Below the pieces are notes generated by a model. That model searched no databases, was not told where the DNA came from, and saw only the letters and a list, made by a program, of their open reading frames with translations. DNA of 64,000 nt from Rhodospirillaceae bacterium (GTDB lineage: Bacteria > Pseudomonadota > Alphaproteobacteria > MPNO01 > UBA2964): the NCBI GenBank assembly GCA_002720855.1, contig PBIN01000015.1, positions 434,001 through 498,000 of the forward strand, written 5' to 3'. This document shows positions 35,709 to 44,660 of the stretch, in pieces (position 1 is the first letter of the stretch; each line of letters begins with the position of its first letter). The position numbers and the translations under genes are program-made.

Positions 35709-36116
35709 TTATTCATCGTCAGCGCATTGAACCGTTTCGTACTTTGCAGGGATTGTCATTTCCAACAAAAGATAATCATCGGAATAGTTCAGAACATTGT
35801 GCTTTATTCCCGGCGGCTGGACCCAACAATCACCCTCTTCGAAATGCTGCTCGCCGTGTCCTTCAAACCACACTGTCGAGTTGCCCTTTAGGCAGTAGAC
35901 CATTTGGAATTCGAGATCATGATAGTGGATGCCACTGCCACCCTCCGGGCATGGTGCCGTCGTCTTGATCATATGGACATGCACTTTTCCCTCTGTGATA
36001 TCCGCGATACCAAAGTCACGATATTCCCGGTAGGTCCTGAGGCCACCGCTAACAAAGGGATTTTCTTTCGCCTTATTGACGAGAAACTTTGATTTTATTT
36101 TATCTGATCCCAACAT
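35709..36116 (-). CDS. Cupin domain-containing protein
   Basis: A 135-residue single cupin barrel. Motif 1 is GSGIHYHDLEFQMVYCLKG with the expected H-x-H...E pattern, motif 2 is FEEGDCWVQPPGIKHNVLNYS, so a divalent metal can bind. Function may be enzymatic (dioxygenase or isomerase) or sensory. It is downstream of the TauD gene at 36190-37044 but a terminator sits between them, so it may be expressed from its own promoter. ATG at 36116. Confidence 0.78.
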   Translation of the reverse strand: MLGSDKIKSKFLVNKAKENPFVSGGLRTYREYRDFGIADITEGKVHVHMIKTTAPCPEGGSGIHYHDLEFQMVYCLKGNSTVWFEGHGEQHFEEGDCWVQPPGIKHNVLNYSDDYLLLEMTIPAKYETVQCADDE

Positions 36117-36135
36117 ACTGATTACCTGCTTTGGT

Positions 36136-36164
36136 ATAAAAATAGGGCGGCCCTAAGACCGCCC
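36136..36164 (-). terminator. Intrinsic terminator after the TauD-like gene
   Basis: On the reverse strand a perfect 6-bp G/C hairpin GGGCGG...CCGCCC (36164-36159 and 36150-36145) with an 8-base loop is followed by TATTTTTATA. It lies 26 bases after the TauD-like gene ending at 36190, and 29 bases ahead of the cupin start. It is a good rho-independent terminator. Confidence 0.65.
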
Positions 36165-36189
36165 GTCTAATTTACAAAATTTGCCTCAA

Positions 36190-37044
36190 TTAATTTAAAG
36201 ACCCGTATCCCTTGAGAGTCAGACGTCGCATGAGACGCGGTTCATCGCGGGGGAAGTCCTTGCGCATATGAATAGAGGCATAGTTGTCCCACATGACCAT
36301 ATCGCCAAGTTTCCACTCGTGTTCAAACACCACCGACGGGTCTTCTGAAAGATCGAAAAGCTGCTCGAGAATTTCTTCATTTTCATCCGGTGCCAAGCCC
36401 TCAATCCGAGCCGACATTAGACGGCTGATATAGAGGGCTTTGCGTCCCGTTATCGGGTGTGTCACAAAAATTGGCTGTTCATATTTCAACATGCCGGAGA
36501 TATCGGTGTTGTAGATATCGATCCGTTCGCGCCGCTTGTAATCGTGAATTTGGAGAACCTTGCGGCCATCGAGCTTTGCCTTCAGGTCATCGGGCACATT
36601 GTCATAGGCTTTATACATGTTGGAAAAACAGGTATTGCCGCCCCAACTTGGCAACGTGATCGAATACAATAATGTCGCCTTGTGAGGATTCTCGTAATAG
36701 CTGGTGTCGTGATGAAACCACATTTCGCCATCGCCAAATGCGCCGATGGGCTCGCCTGTCTTTTCATCCTTAATATTTGTCACAAACATAAACGGCGTAT
36801 CATAGCTGCCGCCTGGCGTCGAACCGTTCGGTGACCGTTGACGTTCGCCGAGACCGCCAAACGTATTGGCAAATGCCATCTGTTCTTCTTCGGTTATGTC
36901 CTGCCCACGAAATACGACAACCACATGCTCATGAAAGGCGTCTTCGATTTCTTTCATCGTCGATTCAGGGATTGGCTCGCGAAGATCAATGCCCTTGATC
37001 TCGGCACCACAAGCATCTGAAAGCGGTTCAACCGTTATAGCCAT
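36190..37044 (-). CDS. TauD/TfdA family 2-oxoglutarate/Fe(II) dioxygenase
   Basis: A 284-residue oxygenase. The iron site is H-H-D in MWFHHDTSYY (about residues 107-116) and the distal histidine in DNYASIHMRKDF, with the 2-oxoglutarate-binding arginine near the C-terminus (LMRRLTLKG). The family hydroxylates taurine, 2,4-D, carnitine precursors, alkylsulfates and others. It shares the MWDNxASIHMRxDFPRD end with the 38005-38883 gene; the two are close paralogues. It has a GAGG start site and a terminator after it, so it is a single-gene unit. Substrate unknown. Confidence 0.9.
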   Translation of the reverse strand: MAITVEPLSDACGAEIKGIDLREPIPESTMKEIEDAFHEHVVVVFRGQDITEEEQMAFANTFGGLGERQRSPNGSTPGGSYDTPFMFVTNIKDEKTGEPIGAFGDGEMWFHHDTSYYENPHKATLLYSITLPSWGGNTCFSNMYKAYDNVPDDLKAKLDGRKVLQIHDYKRRERIDIYNTDISGMLKYEQPIFVTHPITGRKALYISRLMSARIEGLAPDENEEILEQLFDLSEDPSVVFEHEWKLGDMVMWDNYASIHMRKDFPRDEPRLMRRLTLKGYGSLN

Positions 37045-37143
37045 GACGAAATTCCTCTGTATCGGTATTTTGTGGCGGAGAAAATATCACGGTTGTGGCA
37101 AGATGTGAAATAATCCGTGACGAAGAAAACCGGGTTTAAAGAT

Positions 37144-37992
37144 ATGAAAATCAGGAAGCTGTCAGGAACATTCGGAGCGGAGGTCTCAGAAATCGACCTA
37201 AGAGAGCCGCTCAGCGAAGGTGACCTTAAGGCGTTGAAAAAGGCTTTCGTAGATCACCAGGTTCTAATTTTTCACAAGCAACAAATCGAGCCCCAGCACC
37301 AGCTGGCATTTAGCAGGCATTTTGGACCGGTCCAAAAACTTTATGCCGAAGAGCATAGAATCGCTGATTGTCCCGAAGTAGTCGTTCTTACGAATGAAAT
37401 GAATGACGGAAAGCCAGTCGGCGTGGTTGCAGCTGGCGATTACTGGCATTCGGATTTATCACCGAACAAAACGCCCGGACTCGCAACATTTTTATATGCC
37501 CGCAAATTACCGAGCCAGGGTGGCGATACCGAATTTGCCGATATGCATGCTGTTTATGAGAGCCTGCCTGATACAACAAAAGAGCGTATCGCCAGCCTCC
37601 GTGGTCTTCACGCTGTCAGCAAGCTCAAGAATCCCCGTGTCGAGGTTACCCGGCCGGGCGGCGCGGAATATTACAAAAAGCAAAATAGTATCCCCGACCA
37701 ATCGCATCCGATGGTCAGAACCCATCCGGTAACGGGGCGCAAGTCTCTTTACGTTTCGCTGCGATTTACAATCGGGATCGAGAATTTGGATGATGCCGAA
37801 GCGCAGCCGTTGCTCGACGAGTTGTTCGAGCATCAAGAGAAATCAGACTTCATCTACCGCCACAAATGGCAAATCGATGATCTCGTCATGTGGGACAATC
37901 GAAGCGTCAATCACCGAGCCAGCGGCGGTTACGACATGGGAGATATTCGCCGTATTCATCGAACCTCGACGCTTGGCGACGTACCTTTTTGA
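37144..37992 (+). CDS. TauD/TfdA family 2-oxoglutarate/Fe(II) dioxygenase
   Basis: A 282-residue (ATG start) TauD-type enzyme with iron motif HSD in DYWHSDLSPNKTPG, distal histidine in DNRSVNHRASGGYD and the terminal arginine in RRIHRTSTL. It is on the opposite strand between two TauD paralogues but is more distant from them. Start: ATG at 37144 gives a family-like N-terminus (MKIRKLSGTFGAEV); a GTG at 37117 would add nine polar residues and has no clear ribosome site. It is divergent from the 36190 gene, sharing about 70-100 bases of promoter region. Confidence 0.88.
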   Translation: MKIRKLSGTFGAEVSEIDLREPLSEGDLKALKKAFVDHQVLIFHKQQIEPQHQLAFSRHFGPVQKLYAEEHRIADCPEVVVLTNEMNDGKPVGVVAAGDYWHSDLSPNKTPGLATFLYARKLPSQGGDTEFADMHAVYESLPDTTKERIASLRGLHAVSKLKNPRVEVTRPGGAEYYKKQNSIPDQSHPMVRTHPVTGRKSLYVSLRFTIGIENLDDAEAQPLLDELFEHQEKSDFIYRHKWQIDDLVMWDNRSVNHRASGGYDMGDIRRIHRTSTLGDVPF

Positions 37993-38004
37993 TTTGAAAG
38001 TGTC

Positions 38005-38883
38005 TTAAAACGACATCGGTCCATCACCGCCGATGGTGCAGCGGCGCAGCAACCGGCGCTGATCACGCGGAAAATCCGTACGCATATGGATGGAGGCATG
38101 ATTATCCCACATCAACAAATCACCAAGCCGCCATTCATGCTCGTAAAATATTTTTTCCTGTTCGGTGATCTCGAATAACTGATCGAGAATGTCGTCACTC
38201 TCTGCCCGCTCCAAACCTTCTATTTGTGCTGACATTAGCCGGTTGACGTAAAGCGCTCTTTTTCCCGTCTTTGAATGGGTAACAATTATTGGCTGCCAAC
38301 AATGGCGAAGGTCTTCGACGACAATGTTGTCGAGATCAAGGCGTTCGCGACGTTTATGATCGTGAACTTGCAAAACCCGGCGGCCTTCGATTCTATCCAA
38401 AATCGCCGAAGGCACATTCTGCAACGCGGCGTACATGCTATTCATCCGCGTATTGCCGCCTTCCGTGGGAAGCTCAACGGAATAAAGAAATGTCGCTCGG
38501 TTGGGTATTTCATAGTAGCAGCTATCGGCGTGGAACCACATCTCACCATCGCCGTAGGAGCCTTCCTTTCCACCAATTTTCTCAGCGATATTTGTGACAA
38601 GCATGACATGGCCGTTGGTCGCGTCCTTGCCGGCACGAATATCTTTTGGCGCATTGCGGCGAACCCCAAGCGGGCCGAAGTGACCCGCAAAATCGAGCTG
38701 CTGTTGTTTTGTCAGATCCTGATCGCGGAAAACGAGCGCCACGTACTGATTGAACGCTTCGTTGAGGACTTCAACGGTGGTTGCATCCTGCGGCCGGCTA
38801 ATGTCGATGCCCGAAATTTCTGCACCGACGTGATCGGTCAGAGGTGTAATCGTTAATGCACCGGTGGCGGATATAGTATCCAT
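38005..38883 (-). CDS. TauD/TfdA family 2-oxoglutarate/Fe(II) dioxygenase
   Basis: A 292-residue paralogue of the 36190 gene. Iron motif H-A-D in MWFHADSCYY (about residues 118-127), distal histidine in DNHASIHMRTDF, arginine in RLLRRCTIG. N-terminal GALTITPLTDHVGAEISGIDIS is the usual start. Together the three TauD genes span 2.7 kb with orientations minus, plus, minus. It is divergent from the SDR at 39021. A role in oxidising a carboxylated or sulfonated compound is likely; the identity is open. Confidence 0.9.
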   Translation of the reverse strand: MDTISATGALTITPLTDHVGAEISGIDISRPQDATTVEVLNEAFNQYVALVFRDQDLTKQQQLDFAGHFGPLGVRRNAPKDIRAGKDATNGHVMLVTNIAEKIGGKEGSYGDGEMWFHADSCYYEIPNRATFLYSVELPTEGGNTRMNSMYAALQNVPSAILDRIEGRRVLQVHDHKRRERLDLDNIVVEDLRHCWQPIIVTHSKTGKRALYVNRLMSAQIEGLERAESDDILDQLFEITEQEKIFYEHEWRLGDLLMWDNHASIHMRTDFPRDQRRLLRRCTIGGDGPMSF

Positions 38884-39020
38884 AGATTAAGTCATACCTA
38901 TCTTTCGTCAGAATATCTTTAATATCATGCGGCGAAATTATCCGCAAAATTTTGCGTCTGTGATCTAAATCAGGGATGCTTGATCCGAGAATTCCGAAAA
39001 GCAAATGTTGGGGTGGCCAA

Positions 39021-39809
39021 ATGACTATCGATGTAACAGTAACTGCGAGATACGAAAGCCTGAAAGATCGTGTCGTTATTATCACTGGCGGCGGTCAGGG
39101 CATCGGTCGAGGATATGCCCATCATTTTGCAGCGCAGGGTGCCATACCCGTCATCGCCGAACTTAATGGCGAGAACGGCGAAGCGGTGCAGCGTGAAGTG
39201 GAAGCCAAAGGCGGAACGGCTCTGGCCATTCAAACCGATGTCGCTTCCTTGGATTCCGTAAACGCGATGGCCGAACAAGTCCTAAGCACACTCGGCCGGA
39301 TTGATGTTTTGATTAACAACGCCGCGGTGTTTTCCCGCATTACAATGGCCCCCTTCTGGGAGTTGCCAATCGACGAGTGGCAGAGCGCCATGGATGTTAA
39401 CATCAATGGTAGTTTCTTCTGCGCGCGAGCTGTTGTTCCGGCAATGCAGGAAAGCAAATGGGGTCGGATTGTCAATGTAACTTCCGGAACGGTGCAGCTT
39501 GGCTCGGCCAATTACCTGCATTACATCACATCAAAATCCGCAATGATCGGCATGACGCGTTCGATGTCCCGCGAACTCGGGCCCTGGAATGTTACGGTCA
39601 ATACGTTTTGGCCGGGCATAACCAAAACCGAGGTCGAGCGTCCCTCCGCAACAGATGAAGTCTTTAAGATGTTCGCAGAGCGACAATGCCTGCCGCGCAT
39701 GACGACAATTGAAGATCTTGCAAAGCCAATGCTGTTTCTGTGTTCCGAAGAAGCTGCCTATATAACAGGCCAGATTTTTGAACCTGACGGTGGGTTGAGC
39801 TTTAACTGA
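39021..39809 (+). CDS. SDR family NAD(P)-dependent oxidoreductase
   Basis: A 262-residue classical SDR. Motif TGGGQGIGRGY (about 22-32), NNAAV (about 100), serine in NVTSG (about 154) and catalytic YITSK (about 168-172). C-terminal GQIFEPDGG. ATG at 39021 has GGGGTGGCC upstream; an earlier ATG at 38976 would add 15 residues. It is divergent from the third TauD gene and convergent with the molybdenum hydroxylase (8-base overlap). It could oxidise the alcohol formed by the neighbouring oxygenases. Confidence 0.9.
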   Translation: MTIDVTVTARYESLKDRVVIITGGGQGIGRGYAHHFAAQGAIPVIAELNGENGEAVQREVEAKGGTALAIQTDVASLDSVNAMAEQVLSTLGRIDVLINNAAVFSRITMAPFWELPIDEWQSAMDVNINGSFFCARAVVPAMQESKWGRIVNVTSGTVQLGSANYLHYITSKSAMIGMTRSMSRELGPWNVTVNTFWPGITKTEVERPSATDEVFKMFAERQCLPRMTTIEDLAKPMLFLCSEEAAYITGQIFEPDGGLSFN

Positions 39810-42174
39810 CAGCGGCTGCACCGCCTTCGATGATGTCCAGAATCTCTTCCGCGCGAACCGGGGTGCTATTAATTTCTGCGCCGAAAGGTTTAAGCGCGTC
39901 ACACACAGCATTGGCGATCACTACTGGCGGCGCGATGGCGCCTCCTTCACCGAGTCCTTTGAAACCAAACGCATTGCGTGGCGACGGCGTTTCGCTGTGG
40001 ATGACATTGATAGGCGGCACATCTGACGCTGTCGGCAATAGATAATCCATAAAACTACCGGTCATCAGCTGCCCGTGCTCGTCGTAGGAAAGCTCCTCGA
40101 AAAGACCGCCGCCGATGCCCTGCACCAAACCACCTTTAACCTGCCCATCTGCAATGCCCGGATTGATCAGCGTCCCGGCGTCGTGAACCTCGACATAGTT
40201 CTCAATCTTAATTTCGCCTGTCGCTGTATCGATCTCGACGACTGCGGCGTTGGCTGCATAGGCCCACGTCACCGTCGGCGGTTCATAATATGCAGTACCT
40301 TCAAGTCCGGCTTCGATGCCTTCCGGGCGCTGATGTATCCAGCCCGGCAAAGCCGCGCGCGCGACTTCTTTCAACGTCATCGACATTTCGGGAACGCCTT
40401 TGACTCCGATCGATCCGTCGCGCAATTCTAAATCTGACTCTGAGGCTTCCAAAACATTGGCAGCAATCGCGAAAACTTTTTCCTTCACCTTGTCACTGGA
40501 ATCCTGAATTGCGCCTGACGCGGTTACCGCGCTGCGGCTAGCGATGGTGCCGTAACCCATCGTGACATGCGATGTGTCCGCCAGCGTCACAACAACATCC
40601 TCAATCGGCACTTTCCAGATATCTGCGGCCACCTGCGCAAAGGCCGTTTCATGACCCTGGCCCTGGGGACAGGCACCTGTAGCCACCATTACCTTGCCGG
40701 ACGGATCGATCTTTACCGTAGCACCCTCAAAAGGTCCGATTCCTGTGCCTTCAACGTAGCAGCCAAGACCGAGGCCAAGATACCGTCCGTCAGCCAATGC
40801 CTCTTTCTGACGCTTGCGAAATGCGTCGAGTCCTCCGACGCCATTAAGTGCTTTACGTAACGCCTCGGGATAATCACCGCTGTCATATTCAATCATCACG
40901 CCGTCGCGATACGGCAGACCAACCGCAAAAGGCATCTGATCGGGCTGGATCATATTACGAAACCGCACTTCGGCAGGATCATGTCCCAGTTCGTTTGCAA
41001 CGAGATCAATCGAGCGCTCCATCGCGAAGGCAACTTCAGGCCGCCCGGCGCCTCGATAGGGTGCGTTGGGCGTTCGGTTCGTCATCATGATTTTGCAGTC
41101 GGCTTCATAATGCGGAATGTCGTAGGGACCCATGAAATGCGCGATCGAGTTACCCGCGATCGCTGCACCAACAGGTGAATAGGCACCGGAATCCACTAAA
41201 AAATTATTTTTGATGACGCTTATTCGTCCGTCATCGTCATAGCCAACCTCGATTTCAAACAAATTGTCACGGGAGTGAGCCGCGTTCAGTAGATGCTCGT
41301 GCCGATCTTCGAGCCATTTGACGGGGCGGCCTAATCGCTTCGCAAGATAGGCAATCAATATGTCCTCTGGATAAACGTGGCCCTTGCCCCCGAAGCCACC
41401 ACCCACATCAGGTGCTACGACCCGAACGCGCTCTTCCGGCATATCAAGTGCATTAGCCACCTCGCGTCGCACCCAGTGAACAATCTGTGTTGACGACCAG
41501 ACCGTGACGCTATCGGTACGTGAATCGTACTCCGCAACCACGCCACGGCACTCCATCGGCATGGCTGCATATCGGTGATGAAAAAATCGCTTTTTCAAAC
41601 GGTGTGGCGCAGAATCAAGTGCAGCTTCGCCGTCACCTGTTTTCGCGTGAAGCGACGCCGCGATATTTCCCGGAAGATGGTCATGGACCAGCGCCGCGCC
41701 GTCTTTAGCCGCGGCCTCTGCATTTGCGATTGACGGCAAAATCTCAAAATCGCCTTCGACGAGTTCCGCAGCGTCCTCCGCAATATAACGATCCTTTGCA
41801 ACAACCAGGGCATAGGGTTCTCCGACATAGCGAAGCTTGTCGTGCGGTACCAGGGTCTGATCCGGTATTTCGATGCGAGGATCCATTCCGTCACGCCAGG
41901 TCTTTGGAGCCGCCACCTGCATACCGCTGATCGGCGGCAATTCTTCCTTTAAATCAGCACCGCAAAGAGCTAGTTCGACACCTTCCACATTGCGTGCCGC
42001 TCGCATGTCCATCGCATTGATTTTTGCGTGCGGTAACTGACTTCGCACGATCGCGACATGCAGCATACCCTCAAGCTTCATATCGCCGACAAAGGTTCCT
42101 GCCCCCTGTATGAGACGATCGTCTTCGCGGCGAACCACCGACCGACCGATATAGGTTGGCATGGTATCAGACAT
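39802..42174 (-). CDS. Molybdopterin-binding large subunit of a xanthine-dehydrogenase/Cox-family hydroxylase
   Basis: A 790-residue Mo-cofactor subunit. It has the two-domain layout of aldehyde oxidase/xanthine dehydrogenase large subunits, with DVGGGFGGKG (about 256-265), the active-site loop PYRGAGR (about 372-378) and the C-terminal GLGEGGAIAPP carrying the catalytic glutamate. The YRGAGR loop is that of form II Cox-type enzymes; true CO dehydrogenase has a cysteine loop (AYRCSFR), so CO oxidation is unlikely. Probable reaction: hydroxylation of an aldehyde or N-heterocycle with water oxygen. ATG at 42174 overlaps the small-subunit stop by 8 bases (an upstream ATG would be inside it). Confidence 0.9.
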   Translation of the reverse strand: MSDTMPTYIGRSVVRREDDRLIQGAGTFVGDMKLEGMLHVAIVRSQLPHAKINAMDMRAARNVEGVELALCGADLKEELPPISGMQVAAPKTWRDGMDPRIEIPDQTLVPHDKLRYVGEPYALVVAKDRYIAEDAAELVEGDFEILPSIANAEAAAKDGAALVHDHLPGNIAASLHAKTGDGEAALDSAPHRLKKRFFHHRYAAMPMECRGVVAEYDSRTDSVTVWSSTQIVHWVRREVANALDMPEERVRVVAPDVGGGFGGKGHVYPEDILIAYLAKRLGRPVKWLEDRHEHLLNAAHSRDNLFEIEVGYDDDGRISVIKNNFLVDSGAYSPVGAAIAGNSIAHFMGPYDIPHYEADCKIMMTNRTPNAPYRGAGRPEVAFAMERSIDLVANELGHDPAEVRFRNMIQPDQMPFAVGLPYRDGVMIEYDSGDYPEALRKALNGVGGLDAFRKRQKEALADGRYLGLGLGCYVEGTGIGPFEGATVKIDPSGKVMVATGACPQGQGHETAFAQVAADIWKVPIEDVVVTLADTSHVTMGYGTIASRSAVTASGAIQDSSDKVKEKVFAIAANVLEASESDLELRDGSIGVKGVPEMSMTLKEVARAALPGWIHQRPEGIEAGLEGTAYYEPPTVTWAYAANAAVVEIDTATGEIKIENYVEVHDAGTLINPGIADGQVKGGLVQGIGGGLFEELSYDEHGQLMTGSFMDYLLPTASDVPPINVIHSETPSPRNAFGFKGLGEGGAIAPPVVIANAVCDALKPFGAEINSTPVRAEEILDIIEGGAAAVS

Positions 42175-42673
42175 TGCCGCCTCGATTCTCAGGAGGTTTG
42201 CCATGAACCTGTTCGGCATAGGCTTTTACGGCGTTGATAATCCCCTCATAGCCAGTGCAACGACACAGCGCCGCCGACATCCCTACCCGAATTTCCTCTT
42301 CGTTGAGTGACTCGCTGCTTTCAACTAGGTCGATTGCAGTCATTAGCATTCCCGGCGTGCAAAATCCGCACTGCAGGGCACGGTGTTCGGAGAAGAGCTT
42401 TTGCAACGGGTGCAACCCGTCTTGATCAGCAAGACCTTCAACCGTTCTGACCTCGGCGCCATCGGCCTGCGCGGCAAACATTAAACAGGATCGTGCGGCG
42501 AACCCATCGACGATTACAGTACATGCGCCGCAGACTCCGTGCTCACAACCAACATGCGTTCCTGTCTTGTCGAGGACGTCGCGCAAATAATCAACCAGCA
42601 ACATTCGCGCCGGCGCCTCCCCGCTTACGCTCTCGCCGTTAAGTGTTAGCGTAATCTTTCGGGAAGCGGTCAT
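42167..42673 (-). CDS. 2Fe-2S small subunit of the molybdenum hydroxylase
   Basis: A 168-residue subunit with two 2Fe-2S clusters. N-terminal plant-type ferredoxin motif CEHGVCGACTVIVDG (about 43-57) and the C-terminal helical cluster CGFCTPGM...CRCTGYEGI (about 102-148). It passes electrons from the Mo centre to the FAD subunit. Its ATG overlaps the upstream FAD-subunit stop (ATGA), and the stop overlaps the large-subunit start. Order FAD, FeS, Mo on one strand is the usual coxM-S-L arrangement. Confidence 0.92.
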   Translation of the reverse strand: MTASRKITLTLNGESVSGEAPARMLLVDYLRDVLDKTGTHVGCEHGVCGACTVIVDGFAARSCLMFAAQADGAEVRTVEGLADQDGLHPLQKLFSEHRALQCGFCTPGMLMTAIDLVESSESLNEEEIRVGMSAALCRCTGYEGIINAVKAYAEQVHGKPPENRGGNV

Positions 42674-43542
42674 GCGAGGCTCCCAATGCGTGCGGCAGCC
42701 TTCTTTAATGCCCGCGATGTCATAACACCGGTAAGGCGCTGGCGATGCGCTGCGCTTGCATGTAGATCAGACATCGGGTCAACCGCCGCGGCAGCTGCAG
42801 CTGCGGCAGCATTGATTGCGTCATCGCCAATTCCATCTCTTAGTATGATTTCTTCAGCGTCCGTCAGTCTTATTGCGGTTGAACCGGCACCACAGACCGC
42901 GAGTTTTGCGTCCTTTAGAGAACTTTTCTCAAGAGTGATTTGTGCCGCCACCCCAGCCAATGCAAAATCTCCATGCCGCCGGGCGATCTCGACAAAAGCC
43001 CAGCCACTATTGGAGGGAATTTTTGGCACATGGATTTCGATCAATAATTCATCTGGTTGGAGGGCTGTTGTCAGTACGTCTTCAAAAAAATCCGCTGCCT
43101 TGATACGGCGCTCACCCCGCACGCTTTGCACCACCATTTCAAACTCCAGCGCAAGGGCCACTGCCGGATATTCTGCAGCAGGATCAGCATTTGCGAGACT
43201 GCCGCCTATCGTGCCGCGACTCCGAATAGGTAAGTGTGCAATATGCGTCGTCGCTTCGTGGAGCAGTGGCGCTTTTGATCTAACAAGGTCGCTATTCTCA
43301 ATTGAGCGTTCACGTGTCATCGCGCCAATCGCAATGTGATCGCCCCTATCGACGATATCAGAGAGCTCAGGAAGCCCGTTTAAATCGATCAGAAATTCAG
43401 GGCGGCTAAGACGAAAATTCAATAACGGGACGAGGCTTTGTCCACCAGCCAAGGGCCGCGCACTATCTTCGAATTCGGCGAGCATTTTTAGCGCCTCTGG
43501 CAAGGATGAGGGGCTAAGTATGTCCAAGGGCGGTGGCTTCAC
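42670..43542 (-). CDS. FAD-binding medium subunit of the molybdenum hydroxylase
   Basis: A 290-residue FAD domain protein of the CoxM/XdhB type, with ARPLAGGQSLVPLLNFRLSRP (about 32-52) and TIGGSLANADPAAEYP (about 111-126), the two flavin-binding loops. It hands electrons to an acceptor such as quinone or NAD. An alanine-only run of about ten residues (about 238-247) near the C-terminal linker is encoded by GCN codons in a short repeat. The start is GTG at 43542 (MKPPPLDILSP), matching the family N-terminus. Divergent from the EamA gene. Confidence 0.9.
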   Translation of the reverse strand: MKPPPLDILSPSSLPEALKMLAEFEDSARPLAGGQSLVPLLNFRLSRPEFLIDLNGLPELSDIVDRGDHIAIGAMTRERSIENSDLVRSKAPLLHEATTHIAHLPIRSRGTIGGSLANADPAAEYPAVALALEFEMVVQSVRGERRIKAADFFEDVLTTALQPDELLIEIHVPKIPSNSGWAFVEIARRHGDFALAGVAAQITLEKSSLKDAKLAVCGAGSTAIRLTDAEEIILRDGIGDDAINAAAAAAAAAVDPMSDLHASAAHRQRLTGVMTSRALKKAAARIGSLA

Positions 43543-43595
43543 GATACACGTCCAGAAATTTTACAACTCTTATAGTATCAAAGGCAGATCGCACT

Positions 43596-44660
43596 ATGGG
43601 AGTCAAACGATCAAGTCAGACAAACCGCACCGGGAAAACTGCGATTAAGGGACACGATGGAATTTTATCTGCAGTTGTATCTAAAAACATAATCAGGCAT
43701 TACCAAGACCCCTCTTCTTCCTTGCCGCTGTCAGGAGCGCTTCCCATCGAAACCCGTACTACAAAAACAAGTCGCCTGACAGGCGCCTGGCTACGCCTGC
43801 CGGGCAATATACGCGGCATAATATGGCTGAGCATCGGCTCAATTTTATTCTCCGCCACGGATGTCGTTGTCAAATTCCTTGGACAAAAGTTTGATCCGCT
43901 TCAGCTTGCCCTGTTCAGGTACGGAATCGGGATGATTATCCTGATGCCGGTTTTTCTTCGAATGGGTGTTGAAGAGCTTAAGACCGACCGTATCGGATTG
44001 CATATTATACGAATGTCACTCGCCATGGTTGCGCAGGTGGGAATTTTTGTTACGGTCATTCACCTGCCCCTCGCCGATGCAACAGCATTGTTCTTTTCGA
44101 AACCGATTTTTACGACGGTCATTGCTGTCGTCGCCATTTCGGAGGTTGTCAGTGGTCGTCGATGGACGGCGACAATCATCGGGTTTTTCGGCGTTGTCAT
44201 TATGTTGCGTCCAGGTGCCGACTCTATAAACCCGATTGCCCTTATTGGTGTTGGATCAGCATTTGCATTCGCTGCAGCGAATGTCTTGATCCGTGTCCTG
44301 GCCCGAACAGAGCCGCCAAATCGCATCCTGTTTTACTATCACGTTGGCGGAATTCTAGTGTTTACGGGACCCGCAATCTGGCTATGGCAAATGCCGGTTG
44401 GAATTGAATGGGTTCTGTTGATTGCTATTGCCGTCCTGACGACCGCCGGTATGACCTGCTTTGTACGGGCGTTCTCCGTTGGAGAAGCTAATGCCGTCGG
44501 CCCAATTGAATATGTACGCTTGATCTATGCCGCTTTGTTTGGTTACTTTTTATTTGGGGAAATACCGTCAGTTTGGACGGGTGTCGGAGCAGCGCTTATT
44601 GTCGCCAGCGCCATCTATATTGCGCGCGAGGAGGCAAAAAAGGGAGCTAAGCCTGCATGA
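43596..44660 (+). CDS. EamA/DMT family transporter with long N-terminal extension
   Basis: A carrier of 354 residues from the ATG at 43596. The ten-helix EamA part begins near residue 60 (LRLPGNIRGIIWLS) and is very like the next gene. The first 60 residues are polar and unmatched in the paralogue, so the true start may be further downstream; no ATG is available there, only possible TTG codons. Second repeat contains AFSVGEANAVGPIEYVRL, nearly identical in both. Divergent from the molybdenum hydroxylase operon. Substrate unknown. Confidence 0.8.
   Translation: MGVKRSSQTNRTGKTAIKGHDGILSAVVSKNIIRHYQDPSSSLPLSGALPIETRTTKTSRLTGAWLRLPGNIRGIIWLSIGSILFSATDVVVKFLGQKFDPLQLALFRYGIGMIILMPVFLRMGVEELKTDRIGLHIIRMSLAMVAQVGIFVTVIHLPLADATALFFSKPIFTTVIAVVAISEVVSGRRWTATIIGFFGVVIMLRPGADSINPIALIGVGSAFAFAAANVLIRVLARTEPPNRILFYYHVGGILVFTGPAIWLWQMPVGIEWVLLIAIAVLTTAGMTCFVRAFSVGEANAVGPIEYVRLIYAALFGYFLFGEIPSVWTGVGAALIVASAIYIAREEAKKGAKPA

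Noticed and set aside
42686-43339. A 217-codon open frame opposite the FAD subunit
   Set aside because: Alanine- and serine-rich complement of a clear gene; no start site or domain.
39802-43542. True CO dehydrogenase (coxMSL)
   Set aside because: The large subunit has the PYRGAGR loop instead of the cysteine loop of form I CO dehydrogenase.
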